Shown one piece after another: positions 10,854-26,693 of a DNA stretch of 64,000 nucleotides (position 1 is the first letter of the stretch; every line of letters begins with the position of its first letter). The notes below the pieces were generated by a model. It was not told the DNA's origin, did not search any database, and saw only the letters and a list, made by a program, of their open reading frames with translations. Source of the stretch: Phallus indusiatus (taxonomy: Eukaryota > Basidiomycota > Agaricomycetes > Phallales > Phallaceae); assembly GCA_027605045.1 (NCBI GenBank), contig JAQFWX010000057.1, positions 124,001 to 188,000 on the forward strand. The letters are read 5' to 3'. The translations under genes and the position numbers were made by a program.

Positions 10854-11619
10854 AGGACTGTCATTTTGTTATCTCACGTATTGATAAATTCGTGATTTGT
10901 CCGAAGAACTTGTATACACATGTGCAATTCATGTATGTAAATATTGTGTTATTTAAGTTGTATGATATCTATATTACAACGAAACATAAATATGAATCAA
11001 TGGTTCCGGTTTCAACATCAAAGGAATTCAAGCCACTATTCTTGCGATTTCAGAACTTGATATCACCTTGGGCCTGATTCCTCATGCAAATTTAGGCGTG
11101 GATCACTGAAGAAGAAATGATCCACTCCTTTCAGACGCCATAAAGGCAAACCTTTACAGAATGATTCGCAAAAGAAAAGGTTGAACGAATAAACAAACGG
11201 AGAAGCCAGAGAAAGTCACTCAGCAAGTCAGATCTCCAAATATGATATTGAACAACACATAGCGACAATCCCGGCGATATTGTATTATCATCTCGTATTG
11301 AAGTAACAGTTTGCTGAAGAGATGGGTTGTCAATCACAGCAGTAGCGCCCTCAAGGCCTTCAGTCCGGAGGTCGTCGTAATTTGGGAATCCGCAACGATG
11401 GTCTGTACTCTAATTGAACTCTCGGCTGATTGTCACACTCACTGCCGCTTTTCGCTTACGACGCGCTGCGCGTGTTGGCTACGGACAGCGAGAAATCCTC
11501 ATATTAACGGACGAGGCCTTGGAGACAAGTTGTGAAGTGCTACAAGCGACACTACCTCGATTAGGATGTCCTTATCCGATATATATCCGATACACACAGT
11601 GGACCAAGTTGGTGAGCTG
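10854..11619. other. Spacer between tandem FAD genes
   Basis: No gene recognised. Contains the 3' end region of copy 1; weak open frames at 11131-11535 overlap on both strands and show no domain. Confidence 0.5.
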
Positions 11620-12270
11620 TTCTTTGGCATCCTCACCGTCATCCCTACTGGCAGGTAGTCATGTGCAAACAGTTTGACACTCGATTCAGCTATTCCGCGG
11701 AGTCGTGCACTACCGAAGCATGTCCGAGAGAGATAAGATATCGAAATGTCGTCAAGGAAAAAATACGCACATACACCATCCGACATGACTTTTCGTCATG
11801 GAAGTGGGTTGCGGATGGATAACTTACTCTTTCAAGTTGAGTTTCTAACATGTCTTATTATCTCTCATTACCATTCATCTCTATCTTTTTTATTTATCAG
11901 CTCGAAACGTCAGTTTCGGCCATCACACTCCCGCCGGCCACTGAGCTTCAGGTCAGGTCAGGTCTCGAACAATTTCAACGCTACAAACTGAGTGCGTTAA
12001 CTATCTGAAAAGAAAAAACCAATAATAATTTTAACACCTCTAAATTCTCTTGACTAATCGCATTTTGGCATTCGTATTGTTGAACAGCATTCAACAGCTT
12101 ACATACAAGAAACTATTTTTCGGAAAATACACCCCGAACGTGTTCCTGCTTCATGAATTGGGTATTTTATTAAGGGATTGATCGATCATCCGTCGGTATT
12201 TATATGATTATAAAGAAGAGGTTTCAGATTGAGCTTTTACTCCGTAGTTCGTTCCCCTAGGCGGCTCCCA
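11620..12270 (+). promoter_or_regulatory. Upstream region of FAD oxidoreductase 2, with empty hAT site
   Basis: Duplicate of 2671-2992 joined to 8872-9153. TCTCGAAC occurs once, at 11963-11970, followed by the counterpart of the sequence that lies right of the hAT element in copy 1 (CAATGCTG/CAACGCTA). It therefore shows the pre-insertion arrangement. A TATAAAG at 12209-12215 lies 56 bases before the start codon. Confidence 0.75.
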
Positions 12271-14020
12271 ATGACTTCTTTCGAAACTTTCAAAACAACG
12301 TTCAAAGGGGATATCGTTGACTCATCCTCACCCGATTACGATAAAGCTATCAGCCGCTGGGCTGGTAACGCCGTTCGCAAGGCGAGGTAAATATCCATCA
12401 AAGGCAGTAACATCCTCAATTTTAACACTAATTCCCAAGATACGTGTTATACCCTAAAGACGACGAAGATGTCTCTTTAGCGATAAAGCACTCTGTTGCG
12501 AACGATATCGATTTTGTCGTCAAAGGAGGGGGACACAACCCATCTGGCGCTTCTTCCATCGAAGATGGGATTGTCATCGATTTGAATAAGTATTTCGACT
12601 ACGCAAAAGTGGATCCTGTGACTAAAACCGTTGAAGCAGGAGGAGGATCTCTTTGGAGCACGGTGGATCATGCTGCCTTCGCACATGGATTAGCTACGGT
12701 CGGTGGCACGGTCAACCAAACTGGTCTTGGAGGTTATTGTACGCATGGAGGTCACGGTGTTCTAACCGGGAAATATGGTCATGCATCCGACAATATTCTA
12801 GAAATGACTGTCGTCATCGCTGATGGGTCTATTCTCGTAGTCAATGAGAACTCTCATTCTGACTTACACTGGGCTCTTCGAGGTGGCGGTGGCGGCAACT
12901 TTGGTTGTGTGACGAGATTCAAAATCCAGCTGTACGACCAAAAACCAATCGTTTATGCGGGAATGCTTCTATTCTCTCCAACTCAATTTGACCAGGTTAC
13001 TAAAACCTTCGAGGAATGGATTCTCAGGACAACGGAGGACGAATATGCTGGTATGGGTTTCGCACGTGGTCCAGACGGATCGGTATTTGCATTTTGTTTG
13101 ATTTCCTACTTTTTTTTCTTAAACGGTGTATAGCCTATGGTTATGATGGTGGTTTTTTATAATGGATCAGCCGTACAAGGTCGACAAATTTTCAAAGTTT
13201 TCTTCGATATTGGTTAGCGAGCAAACGTCGTCTATCTGCACCAGAACTAATGTCCTGTGTTTAGGTCCAGTCGTCGACATGACTCGCGAAATGCCCTACC
13301 CAGAAGTTAATGAATTAGTTAACCCGACACTTGGCCGATCTCGAAGATATTATATGGTAAAACCTCGACTATCTCGCTTCCTCTTTCTTTTACAGCTCTA
13401 ACACTCGTCGGTTACGTTACTACTCCTTAGACGGGGACAAGTTTGCGAGGTCCCATTACAAACCATGCAAAGGAAGTGTACGACAAAGTCATGGCTTTTA
13501 CTGAGAAAAATCCGTGTGACGAGAAGGAGCCACCCTTGGAGGTTTCCTTTTTTTATGAAATTACCAACCTTGAGAAGGTCATGTCAGTTCCGCCAGATGC
13601 GACCGCATTCCGTAACCGTGGAAAGCAAAATCATGTTCTGATATTCGTTGCGTGGGATAAAGAGCTACCTAATGATACTGAACATGTGCGGAAGTTCTCA
13701 AGAGAGTTGGTCGCCATTGTTGAGAGAACCGCAACTGTCCAACCTAAGGAATACGAGAATGATTTCTATGGAAATTACAGTACGCCCGAACTTTTTTTAC
13801 TGCAAAATTCTCACTATAATTTAATTGAATAGCCACTGATATCACTGTGTCTGCGGCTTTTAAAGCTCAGAGACTATGGGGTGCCAATTTGCCGAGACTG
13901 CAGGAGATCAAGCAGAAATACGATCCTAAAAGGGTGTTCAATAGATGGATCCCTATCCCTCCTCCTCCCCGGATTCCCAATTTAGAGGAATTTCAGTCTT
14001 TGATAAACTCGATTAAATAA
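12271..14020 (+). CDS. FAD-linked oxidoreductase (PCMH/BBE type), tandem copy 2
   Basis: Same exon-intron plan as copy 1 and very close in sequence (for example DEDVSLAIKHSVANDI against DEDVSLAIKYSVANDI). It keeps the covalent-FAD His in GGGHNPSG, the GGYCTHGGHG block and the BBE-domain YDPKRVFNRW. Differences cluster in the middle and C-terminal exons (IFKVFFDIG, KQNHVLIFVAW), as expected if the substrate side has diverged. The reading frame continues after the point where copy 1 stops, ending NLEEFQSLINSIK. Start MTSFETFKTTFKG. The stop lies 144 bases from the convergent stop of the permease gene. No frame break seen; substrate unknown. Confidence 0.92.
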
Positions 14021-14163
14021 ATTTGCTCGAAGAATGAGTGTTGTAGTATACAATCACCTAATTAAAGTCCATATACGAATCGCCTCTATATATAAATGGC
14101 ATATTTCTGAAGAATATATAAATAAATACAGGATCCCATTTTCATTGATGAAACATTTGATAA

Positions 14164-16820
14164 TTATATCTTTTCCCCGTAAGTACTACTCTCTTTAGAA
14201 TCCTCACGTTCTAAATGAGACGATGTATCAGAGTGATTTGAGGATAAACGCGCTCCTTGATAATAGCGGTGCTTGTGTTGTTGTCGCGTCAGAATAAACG
14301 GATGTACTAGGTATGCATTGTTTTAGAGAGCTCACCCAATACAATTGATACCATAACCATGACGCTCCACATACACCCACCATGATCGGACCGGCTGTAG
14401 AAGGAAATTCAATCGTTGTTTTATTCAATTAAGAGACATTCTTGCCATAATTCATTGTTGCAGCGGTTACTGGGAAAATTTGAGGCATGATGAGAACTCT
14501 AATAATATTTTATTTTATTTTTCGCATATATCTCCAAGTCGAGGACTCACCCAGTTTCAAGAAGTGTCCTATCGTTGACGTTCCCATAAGAGCAGTGTTT
14601 TACATACATCTGGTCTAGTAGAAGTAAAACTTACCATAACACGGCATATACATTGATAACGTAGCCTAAACGGCCCAAGAAAAACGGCCCAGGTCGAAAG
14701 CTGATCGTCGAATTTTTATCCCAGTATATGTAAAGCTTGAATATTACTGGAATCTTTATGACAATAGTTATTAACAGATAAAGATGGGCTATAAGCGGGT
14801 TACCATATACGAAATATCTAAAGCCACAGCCGTAATACTATGAGCCAAGAAGAGCGGCGTGAACCCAACAAGTTGTCATACTAGCATAACCTTTAAGAAA
14901 CAAAAACAATGTACCTGAAAACCGCATTACTCTGTAATGCTATTCAAATGATGAACAAGCTGGGATTAAAATATTAACTTACGGCGACCGCAGAAGCGAG
15001 CGACAATAGTCCGAAAAGACTTTCGATAATGACAACGCATATAGCAGCATTCAACGGAGTCTTAGTACGGGTCCAAACTTTGGCTAAGATCTTTTTATCT
15101 GGAAATCCATTCTGTTTCGATTGAAATTAATAATTCAATACCCATACAAGATCTGATGGTACTGTCGGATATCGACTCACATCTCGCGAAATCGCATATA
15201 TGGCTGTAACACGGGCGCATCAGAAAGAGGTGGAAAGGTACTAACAAAATTTTACGCACAACGAATGCTCGACAGCTGACAAGTTAGGGCGACGACTGTC
15301 TGAACGAAAATAATGAATGAAAAAACAACCAAACCGCCTTTCTGGCCCAAATTGTCCCACAATATTTGAGGGACCACCAAACCAGTTGGACCAGGCAATG
15401 CACTTATATCTTTGATACCATAACACAATGCAACGTTAACGAAGAAGCCTAAAATGGCTGTGGTAATTGATCCGGTCATAATGGCTAGTGGAATGGCTTC
15501 TCCTGCATTTTGTACTTCTTCGGCAAGGTCTAGTATTACGGCGCATATTGCGGTACCGTCAACGTTCATTCGATTTTTTAGGCAATTAAAGCGCACTTAC
15601 GGGCCGCTGCGTCATAATCTGTCTATATAACGTCATGCTTGTGAGCTATTTAATACTAGGAGGTGCACCATGAAAGAATTACCATGACCCATTGCACGCT
15701 CAGCAGACCTAATAAGAAAACAAAACCCTGATTGTTCCAACCAGATTGATCAATGATCTACGCCAAGTGAGAACTAAAAGAGTAAAATAGTTTCCAAACC
15801 ACATACACTAGTCCAGACGAATTTGGACGGGGCAAGCTCATGGCGTAGACTTCCTCCCACAAAAATACCAATTATGACAGAAAAGCTTGCCAGTAAATTC
15901 ACGAATACTTGCTAATGTCTCGGTATTATCAAAAAACACCAAATTAATTAGATATCTCACCGTAACCCATCGATATTTTATGCAAAAAAGCAGTAGGGAG
16001 ACTGTTGATCATGCCAATTCCAATATTAATAGCCACATAAAGCCCAAATGTTTGCTGAGGAGTTACTACGAAGGATCCATTGGTACCCATCGTTACTGCG
16101 GCGAATATCATCTCAGAACTAAACGTCCATAATGTATACCAGTAAGAGTCAATTCAGCATGAAAAATTTGTGTAAAACGGAATACATACAGCGCAAAGTT
16201 TACGGACGCCGTCGTGGCAAGTTGACCCACGATGGTGATCCTGTCATTCAGTCGACTTGTCAAACTCCGAAAGATTTCCGGTGTTTATTAATTTATTTCT
16301 CGCTTACCATGCTGATATGAAGCACACGTTAGCGCGGTATCGTTTCGGCACAACAAACATAGTAGTAGTGTAAATCCCGCCAGCGGTAGGATAAGCGGAG
16401 ACTAATTCTAAAATTGAACGTAAAAAATGTACATCTATACACACAATTTCGCTATATCGCACCTGAAACAGAGCATGAAATTGCCAGGCAGCCAACAGCA
16501 CCCAACAACCATGCCCAAACAGTCGCTGCTGGTCCACCAAGCAACAATGGCGTGTTGACAGTTGAAGTGATAGATGCTGCAGTTCTATATTGCAATTGAG
16601 ATAAAGACCTGTTGTAATCCAGAGGTACAAAATTTAATTACCCCATAATACCCATGGCAAAGGAAATCGTAGTGAATTTTGAAAATTTCCGTTCCAGTTG
16701 TCGTTGGAGACCGAGTTGCTTTAGAATGTTATCGCTCTCGCTACTGTCATTATCACCATCTTTTTGAACTTCCACAGGACGCGAAAAATGCGCCTCGTTT
16801 GTTTCGAAAAGTTTGGACAT
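14164..16820 (-). CDS. GABA/amino-acid permease (APC family, UGA4-like)
   Basis: Minus-strand gene with about twelve introns and many hydrophobic exons. The N-terminus MSKLFETNEAHFSRP ends in a LGLQRQLERKFSKFTTISF motif, followed by NTPLLLGGPAATVWAWLLG, ELVSAYPTAGGIYTTTMF, TDYDAAA, LAEEVQNAGEAIPLAIM, GFFVNVALCYGI, CQLSSIRCVYAFSRDNG, PFFLGRLGYVINVYAVLW and PQIFPVTAATMNYA. These are the classic blocks of fungal UGA4/HNM1-type 12-helix permeases for GABA, choline or related amines, in the plasma or vacuolar membrane. The penultimate intron near 14408-14448 needs a GC donor (NY-A join). The hydrophilic tail HRYYQGARLSSN stops at 14164. No lesion found. Transport substrate cannot be told from sequence alone. 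Confidence 0.88.
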
Positions 16821-17454
16821 CAAGGAGAGAGAGAGAGATTATAGAGTACGCATTCTGTCGTAATATTATAGGCCTGCGCATGCGAAGCCAGTCAATCGGC
16901 ACACGCCCCACTTTTCATACATGCTTCTGTCAAGGTATAAATCATGTCCCGTTGAATTCTACCCAGTCAATCCTCGGCTTCCGACCCGACTATCAGATCC
17001 ACTATCTCATATTAGAAAACGTCGATCCCCTCCCTAATTCCATTGAAAAAGGTAAGAGAAGTCTCGTTGTAGCTTGAACATATTACACATGCCTGGAAAA
17101 AAAAACACCATTATTCTTTATCCTCGAATGACATGATTTGCACCTTATGTGCTTGTCGTTATCTCTATCCATATAAAGGGTGTATTCAATTCCCAGAGAC
17201 AACTTCTTTTTTCAGTTCCTTAGTCACGACCAGGCAAGCGAAAGGAAAGTGTGAGTTCTGTGATTGGCTCCGACAAATCGGTTTGATTTAGACGATGGCA
17301 TGCGCGCAGATAGAACTTTGCCACGTGCACGCATTGTATAGTGACGCTATGAAAGCTTGCATGCCAATAATGATAAGAGAATCTACATCTCTATTCATAT
17401 AATATTTGAGATTGTTTTGTTACCCGATATCCACAGTCAGCGTTCGCTACACAA
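16821..17454. other. Intergenic between permease start and F-box stop
   Basis: Both neighbours are on the minus strand, so this is the permease promoter plus the F-box gene 3' region. Contains a GA-rich run at 16824-16840 and no recognised gene. Confidence 0.5.
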
Positions 17455-19297
17455 TCATACGCTTAGAAGCACAATATCTCGTTGTAAACCTTCGGGCTAG
17501 ACAAAAAAAAAGAGAATAAGAAGGTAAGACGACTTGAACGAAATTTACGTACCACACGACGCAATCCTATCACGACGTCTTCATCGATCATAAAATCAAT
17601 ATGCGGGAAAGACTGAACACTCGTGCTTTGTCGGTAAGGCAACGATGTAATGATATCTCTGGCGAATAGTCTTTTATTCCTAGGGATTATTGTTTCCCAA
17701 TCAACAACTTCTATATTTTCCATGCCATAATTTCCGTCTATAATGCGCCGAAATCGAAGGTTTAGCACCACGAAAAGGATTTAGCTAAGCCTCGTCGGAA
17801 CTTACATCGTTTAATCGACAATGGATTAAAATCCAGGATCTGCAGACGGTGACCTTCGTGACCTGGAGGATCGGTGGGATGACCACCAATAGAACGCACG
17901 AACCGTGTGCCGTGGACGTAGCATACCCATACGGAGTTATGTTCTTCCAATAAAAGCGCCCTAGAGTACCGCGGACCCCAGCTATCCCAGTGGTACATAT
18001 TCAAGGAATGTGATGTATCTGAACTAGATGTACTCGGAATTGACAAGAGTGACTCTTGATGTATGAAGAACATGACGTGTTCAACCTCTACCAGATGGCT
18101 AATTAGCTCGACGCGAATGGTGAGTAGACGAGATTTAGGCGATGTGGTGAAGGGTCGAGTTAGTAAGCTGCTTTTCGTTACTCCGAGACAATCTGGCGAC
18201 GGATCTGAGCGCGTTGTAATTGAAATAATAATCACGTCTTCATTCAGCTCGGGAAGTTCGAAAGTGCGATACGGGTGTGGATCAACGAGAGTTTCTCCCG
18301 TATACTCGGAGAAGCTGTAAACCTCAAGATATGGCAATACATTGGTGTCTGGGATAGGCTGGAGTCTCGGAATGACGAGGTGGCTTGGGGATATAAATGA
18401 GAAGGAGTCATATCTTATGTTATCTTGGCACGGGCTTAATTGCTGAACAATACTAAGTCCGTTAGGTTTTGAAGAATTCAGTTAATCCACGTACCAAAAC
18501 CTTATGCCCAGTCTTCCAATTCCAAAGCAAGAACTGATCTTGAAGAATAACAAAATTGTTTTGCAGATTTGTATGCAGGAGAACTCCGAGAAAATCGCCC
18601 ATCACTTGTATAACAAAACTGTAACGGATCAATGGAGGTCTATCGCTGCAAGGAAGGATTGGCTGCGATGCCAGAGGGTGTGATTGTCCGGTAGACATTG
18701 TGAGAAGCTTGACGAAATATCCAACCGGAGCGTGTACCACTTCGATGATAACCAAAAGATCTTGGGCTGGATCCATGCCGAAATCGCGTATCTTATATCC
18801 AAGATTAGTGAGACTACGAGTCTTGGATTCCGCACCCCGAAGAGCTGAAGGAAGCTCAATAAAGCTTAGGCCCTCATAGGTGTGAATGTGATTGGAGGAT
18901 GAGCGCATGCTGAATGCCAGCACTCCACCAAATAACTCCCATAAATTGCCTGGTCGACTGCTCGCCTCCTCCACTCGGGAAAACTGTAATGTCGCCCACT
19001 TGTGCTCTGTTTTCTTTAAGAGAGTCAAACAATCGGCGATGGACAACTGGCTCTCTCCGTGAACTACATTAGCAACTTTTCGTTCTATTTGGTATTGAAT
19101 GGATGTTGATGTCTTGACAATGTTGTGTAATAGCCGACATGTCTGAGAGTGGTGTGTATCAATAAGGTCAATGCATGTGGAGATGTGGTTGAATATACTT
19201 CTGAAAGCCGTAGAACATCGCCTAAGATTAAGTTTGTGATTATTGATATGATTGTTTCTGGTGGTAATTGCAGAAGGGAGCTGCAAGGAGTGGCCAT
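17455..19297 (-). CDS. F-box protein, agaric type
   Basis: Start at 19297 chosen because MATPCSSLLQLPPETIISIITNL opens an F-box (LPPE...ILGDVLRLSEV). A 56-base intron at 19143-19198 joins LRLSE to TCRLLHNIVKTSTSIQYQIE in the next frame. Then follow the blocks common in basidiomycete F-box proteins: ERKVANVVHG, WATLQFSRV, LWELFGGVLAF, GYKIRDFGMDPAQDLLVIIE, SYVIQ-like SFVIQVMGDFLGVLL and LLWNWKTGHKVL. Introns near 18444, 17793 and 17550 lead to VLPYLEVYSF, IDEDVVIGLRRV and the last residues DIVLLSV, stop 17455-17457. The product is expected to be an SCF ubiquitin-ligase adaptor binding Skp1; the target is unknown. A longer in-frame start upstream exists but would skip the F-box. Confidence 0.85.
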
Positions 19298-19835
19298 TGG
19301 ATATTGGATGAGGCGAACTAGGCTCAGTTCCCATTTTAAACTCCGCTAGGCACCAAGCAGCAAGGTTTTTGGCTCTCACCACGATGACAACGAGCACATT
19401 GTCTGTTACAATGCTAGGTGCTGGACAGGAAGTAGGTAGATCCTGTTGTGTTTTGAAATATAAAGGGATCACTGTTGTTTGTGATGCCGGTCAGTAGCAT
19501 GATTTTTTTTCTACGTAAGAGTTTGGATGTAACAGACAATATCAATATTGCCACAGGCATCCACCCAGCACATTCGGGGATAGCCTCGTTACCGTTTATA
19601 GATGCTTTGGACTGGAGCACTGTTGATGCCATTTTAATTACGCAGTAAGTTAGGCTAATGTGTGTGATATGAATTTGCTCGAGTAACGCTCCGGAACAAG
19701 TTTTCATCTTGATCATGCTGCTGCTTTGACTTATATTATGGAAAAGGCACGTTTTGTGATTAACTATTACATATATGGGAAGGCACTAACGCCCAAGAAA
19801 AGACAAACTTCAAAGACGGAAATGGCAAAGTTTAC
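19298..19835. other. Intergenic with dispersed repeat
   Basis: Region between the divergent F-box gene and the YSH1-like gene. Holds the second copy of the dispersed repeat (19406-19735). An open minus-strand frame at 19414-19716 (MIKMKTCSG...) falls in that repeat and has no recognised domain. Confidence 0.5.
19406..19735 (+). repeat. Dispersed repeat, copy 2 (partner 1830-2110)
   Basis: Same-strand partner of 1830-2110, sharing ordered blocks such as TGTTGTGTTTTGA, TATAAAGGG, GTAAGAGTTTGGATG and CACATTCGGGGATA. This copy lies directly before the F-box start codon, so it may contribute to that promoter. Confidence 0.55.
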
Positions 19836-22170
19836 ATGACGCACCCTACAAAAGCAATATACAAGCTAATAATGCAAGACTTTGATCGAACGAGGTTCAT
19901 TTTCTTTCTAAAACTACACGGAAAATACTCATGATCAAGTAGCGAAACACCTTCAGGACCCTTTTTCACATCCGGAGAACTAGCTGCTTCTCTCTCGAGC
20001 ATAATTCCGATATCTGCTCACCAGCTTATTTCACCGTCTCCCCGGTTGTCCTTCACTCCCTATCATGCTGGACATGTCATTGGAGCTTGTATGTATATGG
20101 TCGAAATAGACGGTCTCAAGGTCCTTTATACAGGAGATTATTCAAGGGAAGAAACCCGACATCTTCCAAAAGCAGAGATCCCTCCCGTTCGACCAGATGT
20201 TCTTATCGTCGAAAGTACACACGGGGTTCAAAATCATAGACGAAGGGACCAAAAGGAGGAAAATTTTACCAAGCTCGTCCACCAGATAATCAAGCTGGGT
20301 GGACACGTCCTTTTGCCTGTCTTCGCTTTGGGACAGCCTCAGGAACTAATGCTTGTTTTGGACGCTTATTGGGATGCACACCCTGACCTTCATTCCATCC
20401 CTATATATTATACTTCTGATATGGTTGACCAAAGTTTAGCAGTATATCAAGCAAATATACATACATTGAATTCTGACATGCGAAGGCGATTCGCTCGTCA
20501 AGGTAATCCTTTCGAATTCCGGTGCGTCTTTCTGGACTCTTCCCTGTGATATTGTTTTTTCACAAACAAACATAGATACGTCACTTATCTCTCGCAAGAC
20601 CGCAGGTTCGCGAAGAAAGTCGCTGATGGTCCCCCATGTGTCATACTCGCGACGCCCGCGATGCTACAAAGTGGTTTTAGCAGAGAGCTTTTGGAGTTGT
20701 GGGCACCTGATTCCCGCAATGGACTGATAATCACTGGATATTCAGCTGAAGGAACATTAGCAAGAGTAAGTTCAATCTATGCTATTATAGACCGCAATAC
20801 CACCATTTGTATTACTCTCTCGTTTGGTCAATATAATTGCGTTTCCCCACTGTTGATCGCACCTTCAATTAAAACCGTTTGTTTACACAACACAGGATAT
20901 CATTCAAAACCAACCGGATGAGTTGACCGGTCGAGGGGGCAAATCTATTCCCTGTCGTTTATCTATCCACGAGATTGCGTTTTCAGCACACGTTGATTTC
21001 CGGGAGAACGTTGCTTTTATAGAACAGGTCCGCGCGTCGCATGTAGTACGTATGAAATTGTATGTCGAGCTTCTGGTCCTCACTTATTCCGTAGGTGCTC
21101 GTTCATGGGGAACGACATGGAATGCACAGACTTAAAGACGTGTTGCAAAGCCGGTTTGATTCTCGTGATGAGCACGTGAAAATACACACACCCCGTAATC
21201 TTGAGCCCTTACTTTTGGAGTTTGAAAACCAGCGAAATCTGACAAAGGTATTATTTTCCTGGAAACCATCACATCATACTTGAATCAGTTGGATTTAAAC
21301 TTTGCAGGTCATTGGAAAACTGGCTTGGGACGGACCACGAAACAATGCAGCTCTCTCAGGCTTATTAGTCTCAAAAGAGTTTTCCTCTGTATTACTCGAT
21401 CCTTCTGAGGATTCTGCTCCCGGTGACTTCAATGAAATTTGCTCTGCGACTATAGTACAGAGACAGAAGTTTTCATTTGGCGTCAAATGGTCTACGTCAA
21501 TTACTATTCCATTGCTCGAATGTATGTTTGGTGAAAAGTCAGTAAATAAGAATGGTAACTTGGTATTCCATGTAAGTTTAATTTGTGTCTTCTCTGTCAT
21601 TGAACATATCCAAATACTGCGCTCAGGTAACGAAAACATTGACCGTGGAGGAAACAGGAGTTTCCGAGCTGACTTTAGAGTGGACGTCATCCCCTCATGA
21701 TGACATGATAGCAGATGCAGTCATTGCTTTACTTTTGAAAGTCCAGAAAAGTCCTTTATTTTTGACAGAACGTCGGTATTTGTTTCTCAACGATCTGTCT
21801 GCGTAAACCTCACCGAAAATGACGTACATAGGAATCATTGAACATTACACCCATAGTTCAATGAACACTCCCCATGATCTTGCCGAGACCGATCTAGAGC
21901 GCATCAAAATAATTTTACAAGCTCATTTTGGAAACGTCGAAATACGTTGCCAAGATCTTCCGACGATCTTTAAAGTCACTGTAGATGCGGCGGAGGCTGA
22001 TATTTACGTCAACCCGGAATGTTTGGTGAGTTCAATTGAGTTTCTAATCACATAATGATTTTCATTTTTGAGTTTAATTGAAGACGGTTGTCTGTTCGGA
22101 TGATTTCCTTCGAAACCGGCTCAACGACATTCTAAGACTTGTCATGATTGGCAATGGGAGATGTTTCTGA
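19836..22170 (+). CDS. 5'-truncated YSH1/CPSF73 paralogue lacking the HxHxDH motif
   Basis: Reads as the cleavage and polyadenylation endonuclease Ysh1 from [10 protein letters not shown] onward. Blocks in order: [12 protein letters not shown] (metal His), YTGDYSREE (metal Asp), [62 protein letters not shown] and HVVLVHGE (C-terminal metal His residues), IHTPRNLEP, then the CPSF73 C-terminal domain ([13 protein letters not shown], last exon to stop 22168-22170). Open frame continues upstream as NFKDGNGKVY to about 19764, then a stop. The whole beta-lactamase N-terminus with HxHxDH, essential for catalysis, is missing. Other exchanges from the usual sequence, such as STHG for STYG and GQPQEL for GRAQEL, also suggest loss of activity. 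All downstream introns join in frame, so selection may have kept it open. A full YSH1 should exist elsewhere. Confidence 0.8.
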
Positions 22171-22535
22171 GACGTTTTATGCATTCTATCATGTAACACT
22201 CATATGTAAATATTAGTCGCAAAAATCGCCATGTCCGGATCCGGAAGGCGGTAATCTGACGAAGCCTTATGGGGTGCTGATGGAGCCTGATGCAGATGGT
22301 CTGACGAGAGGCTGACGGGGTCAAATATGAGTTGCGAATTTCATATCCGAGCCAGATCAGGGTAATAGAAATCTAATAGCTGTTTATTGCGCCATACACA
22401 CTTGTAATAAGTACTAAAAGATCCATTTGAGATTACAGCTGTCAGTGCAACCAAGAACCGTGCAAAAACGCCTCATTTGGCTCAATCAAGTTAAGATTAA
22501 ATATCGAGTAGGGGAACTGAAGTACTGAAACTTGA
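22171..22535. other. Intergenic, left part of possible TIR element
   Basis: No gene. Contains an imperfect inverted-repeat end at 22216-22244 and repeated short motifs (CTGACG, GGAGCCTGA) also found near 24140-24180. Confidence 0.4.
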
Positions 22536-23496
22536 AAGACTGATTATCGAATGGTCCGTAAAACATCAACTAAGTACGCTCCAGGCACGGCTACTTCGGA
22601 AACAGCTCCTACCAAACGCTCTGCAAGCCGTAGATATGGGTCATTCTCAGACCGAATGTCAATTCCGTAAAGGAGCTTCAAGCTAATCAGTCATAGGATG
22701 ACGCTCAAGACTAATTTTCAGACCTTCATTATAAATTTTCCGATGACATATCGCGTAACTTTCAAATCATTTACGGGCTCGGCAATAAACCGTCGTGCAA
22801 GGGACCTGATGATCACCACAGAAATTGTAACAAAAATTCAGGCTCAAGAAGAAATTTAAAAGGTTGGCATACCTAGCGTTTTCCTCCAACAACGGGTGGA
22901 ACGAAACGACACTCTTGGACGAAATCAAATCACGCAATATTGCCCGATATTGAGTCCATTGTTCACCATAATCAACCATTATAGCGGTTGAGTCGCCAAG
23001 ATGAGTCCTATATGAAAAATCAGTGAAAGTATCTGAGAACTTGGGAATCTTGGTTTATACAAATCATGTAGCATCGTTGTTCTGACTCTACCCGAATATA
23101 TAGCGCCTTTCTTAGTGAATAATTCCCGTTCCATTTCTGCTGAATTGATGAGAAGTATGGATTGACCCAGGACATTCAAATACACCAGGTCGCCTTGAGT
23201 AAAATTAAGTATATTAGGACATCGATAGCAAAAGTTTGGGATACCATATTCTTCAGCCAATCTCTCATACCCTTTGTATCCTACAGTTCTAGAAGGTAAG
23301 TCTTTCAAGTTGCCCCATATAGGATGCCTCGGAGGACCGGGAGGTAGTCGCAAGCCTAAAGAAATTCTTTCACAATCCAAGGGAAGACATAAATTACAGG
23401 CATACCTTTTGGAACGCGCACCGTAATGCGATGTAGGAAGAAAGAAATAGATAAAGCTATTGAAGTGACAGCGATATCAAGAATCGTTATAGACAT
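22536..23496 (-). pseudogene. Cytochrome P450, 5' half only
   Basis: Starts at ATG 23496 (MSITILDIAVTSIALSISFF, a membrane anchor) and reads LRLPPGPPRHPIWGNLKDLP, EYGDLVYLNVLGQSILLIN, GAIYSGR, MVDYGEQWTQYRAIL, SVVSFHPLLEENARY, VTRYVIGKFIMKV and GIDIRSENDPYLRLAERLVG. Introns are kept with normal borders. Reading ends near PGAYLVDVLRTIR and runs into a stop at about 22536. The I-helix, ExxR and haem-cysteine regions are absent, so no functional P450 can result. Family style resembles the O-methylsterigmatocystin-oxidoreductase-like P450s of mushrooms and differs from the complete P450 at 45884-48061. Probably a truncated duplicate, perhaps moved by the surrounding element. Confidence 0.8.

Positions 23497-26693
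<3,197 letters not shown>

Noticed and set aside
16679..17077. Plus-strand frame of 132 codons
   Set aside because: Its first part is the reverse of the permease first exon; the rest has no relatives recognised and no introns.
22536..23496. P450 as a working gene
   Set aside because: The second half with ExxR and the haem cysteine is missing and the frame closes near 22536.
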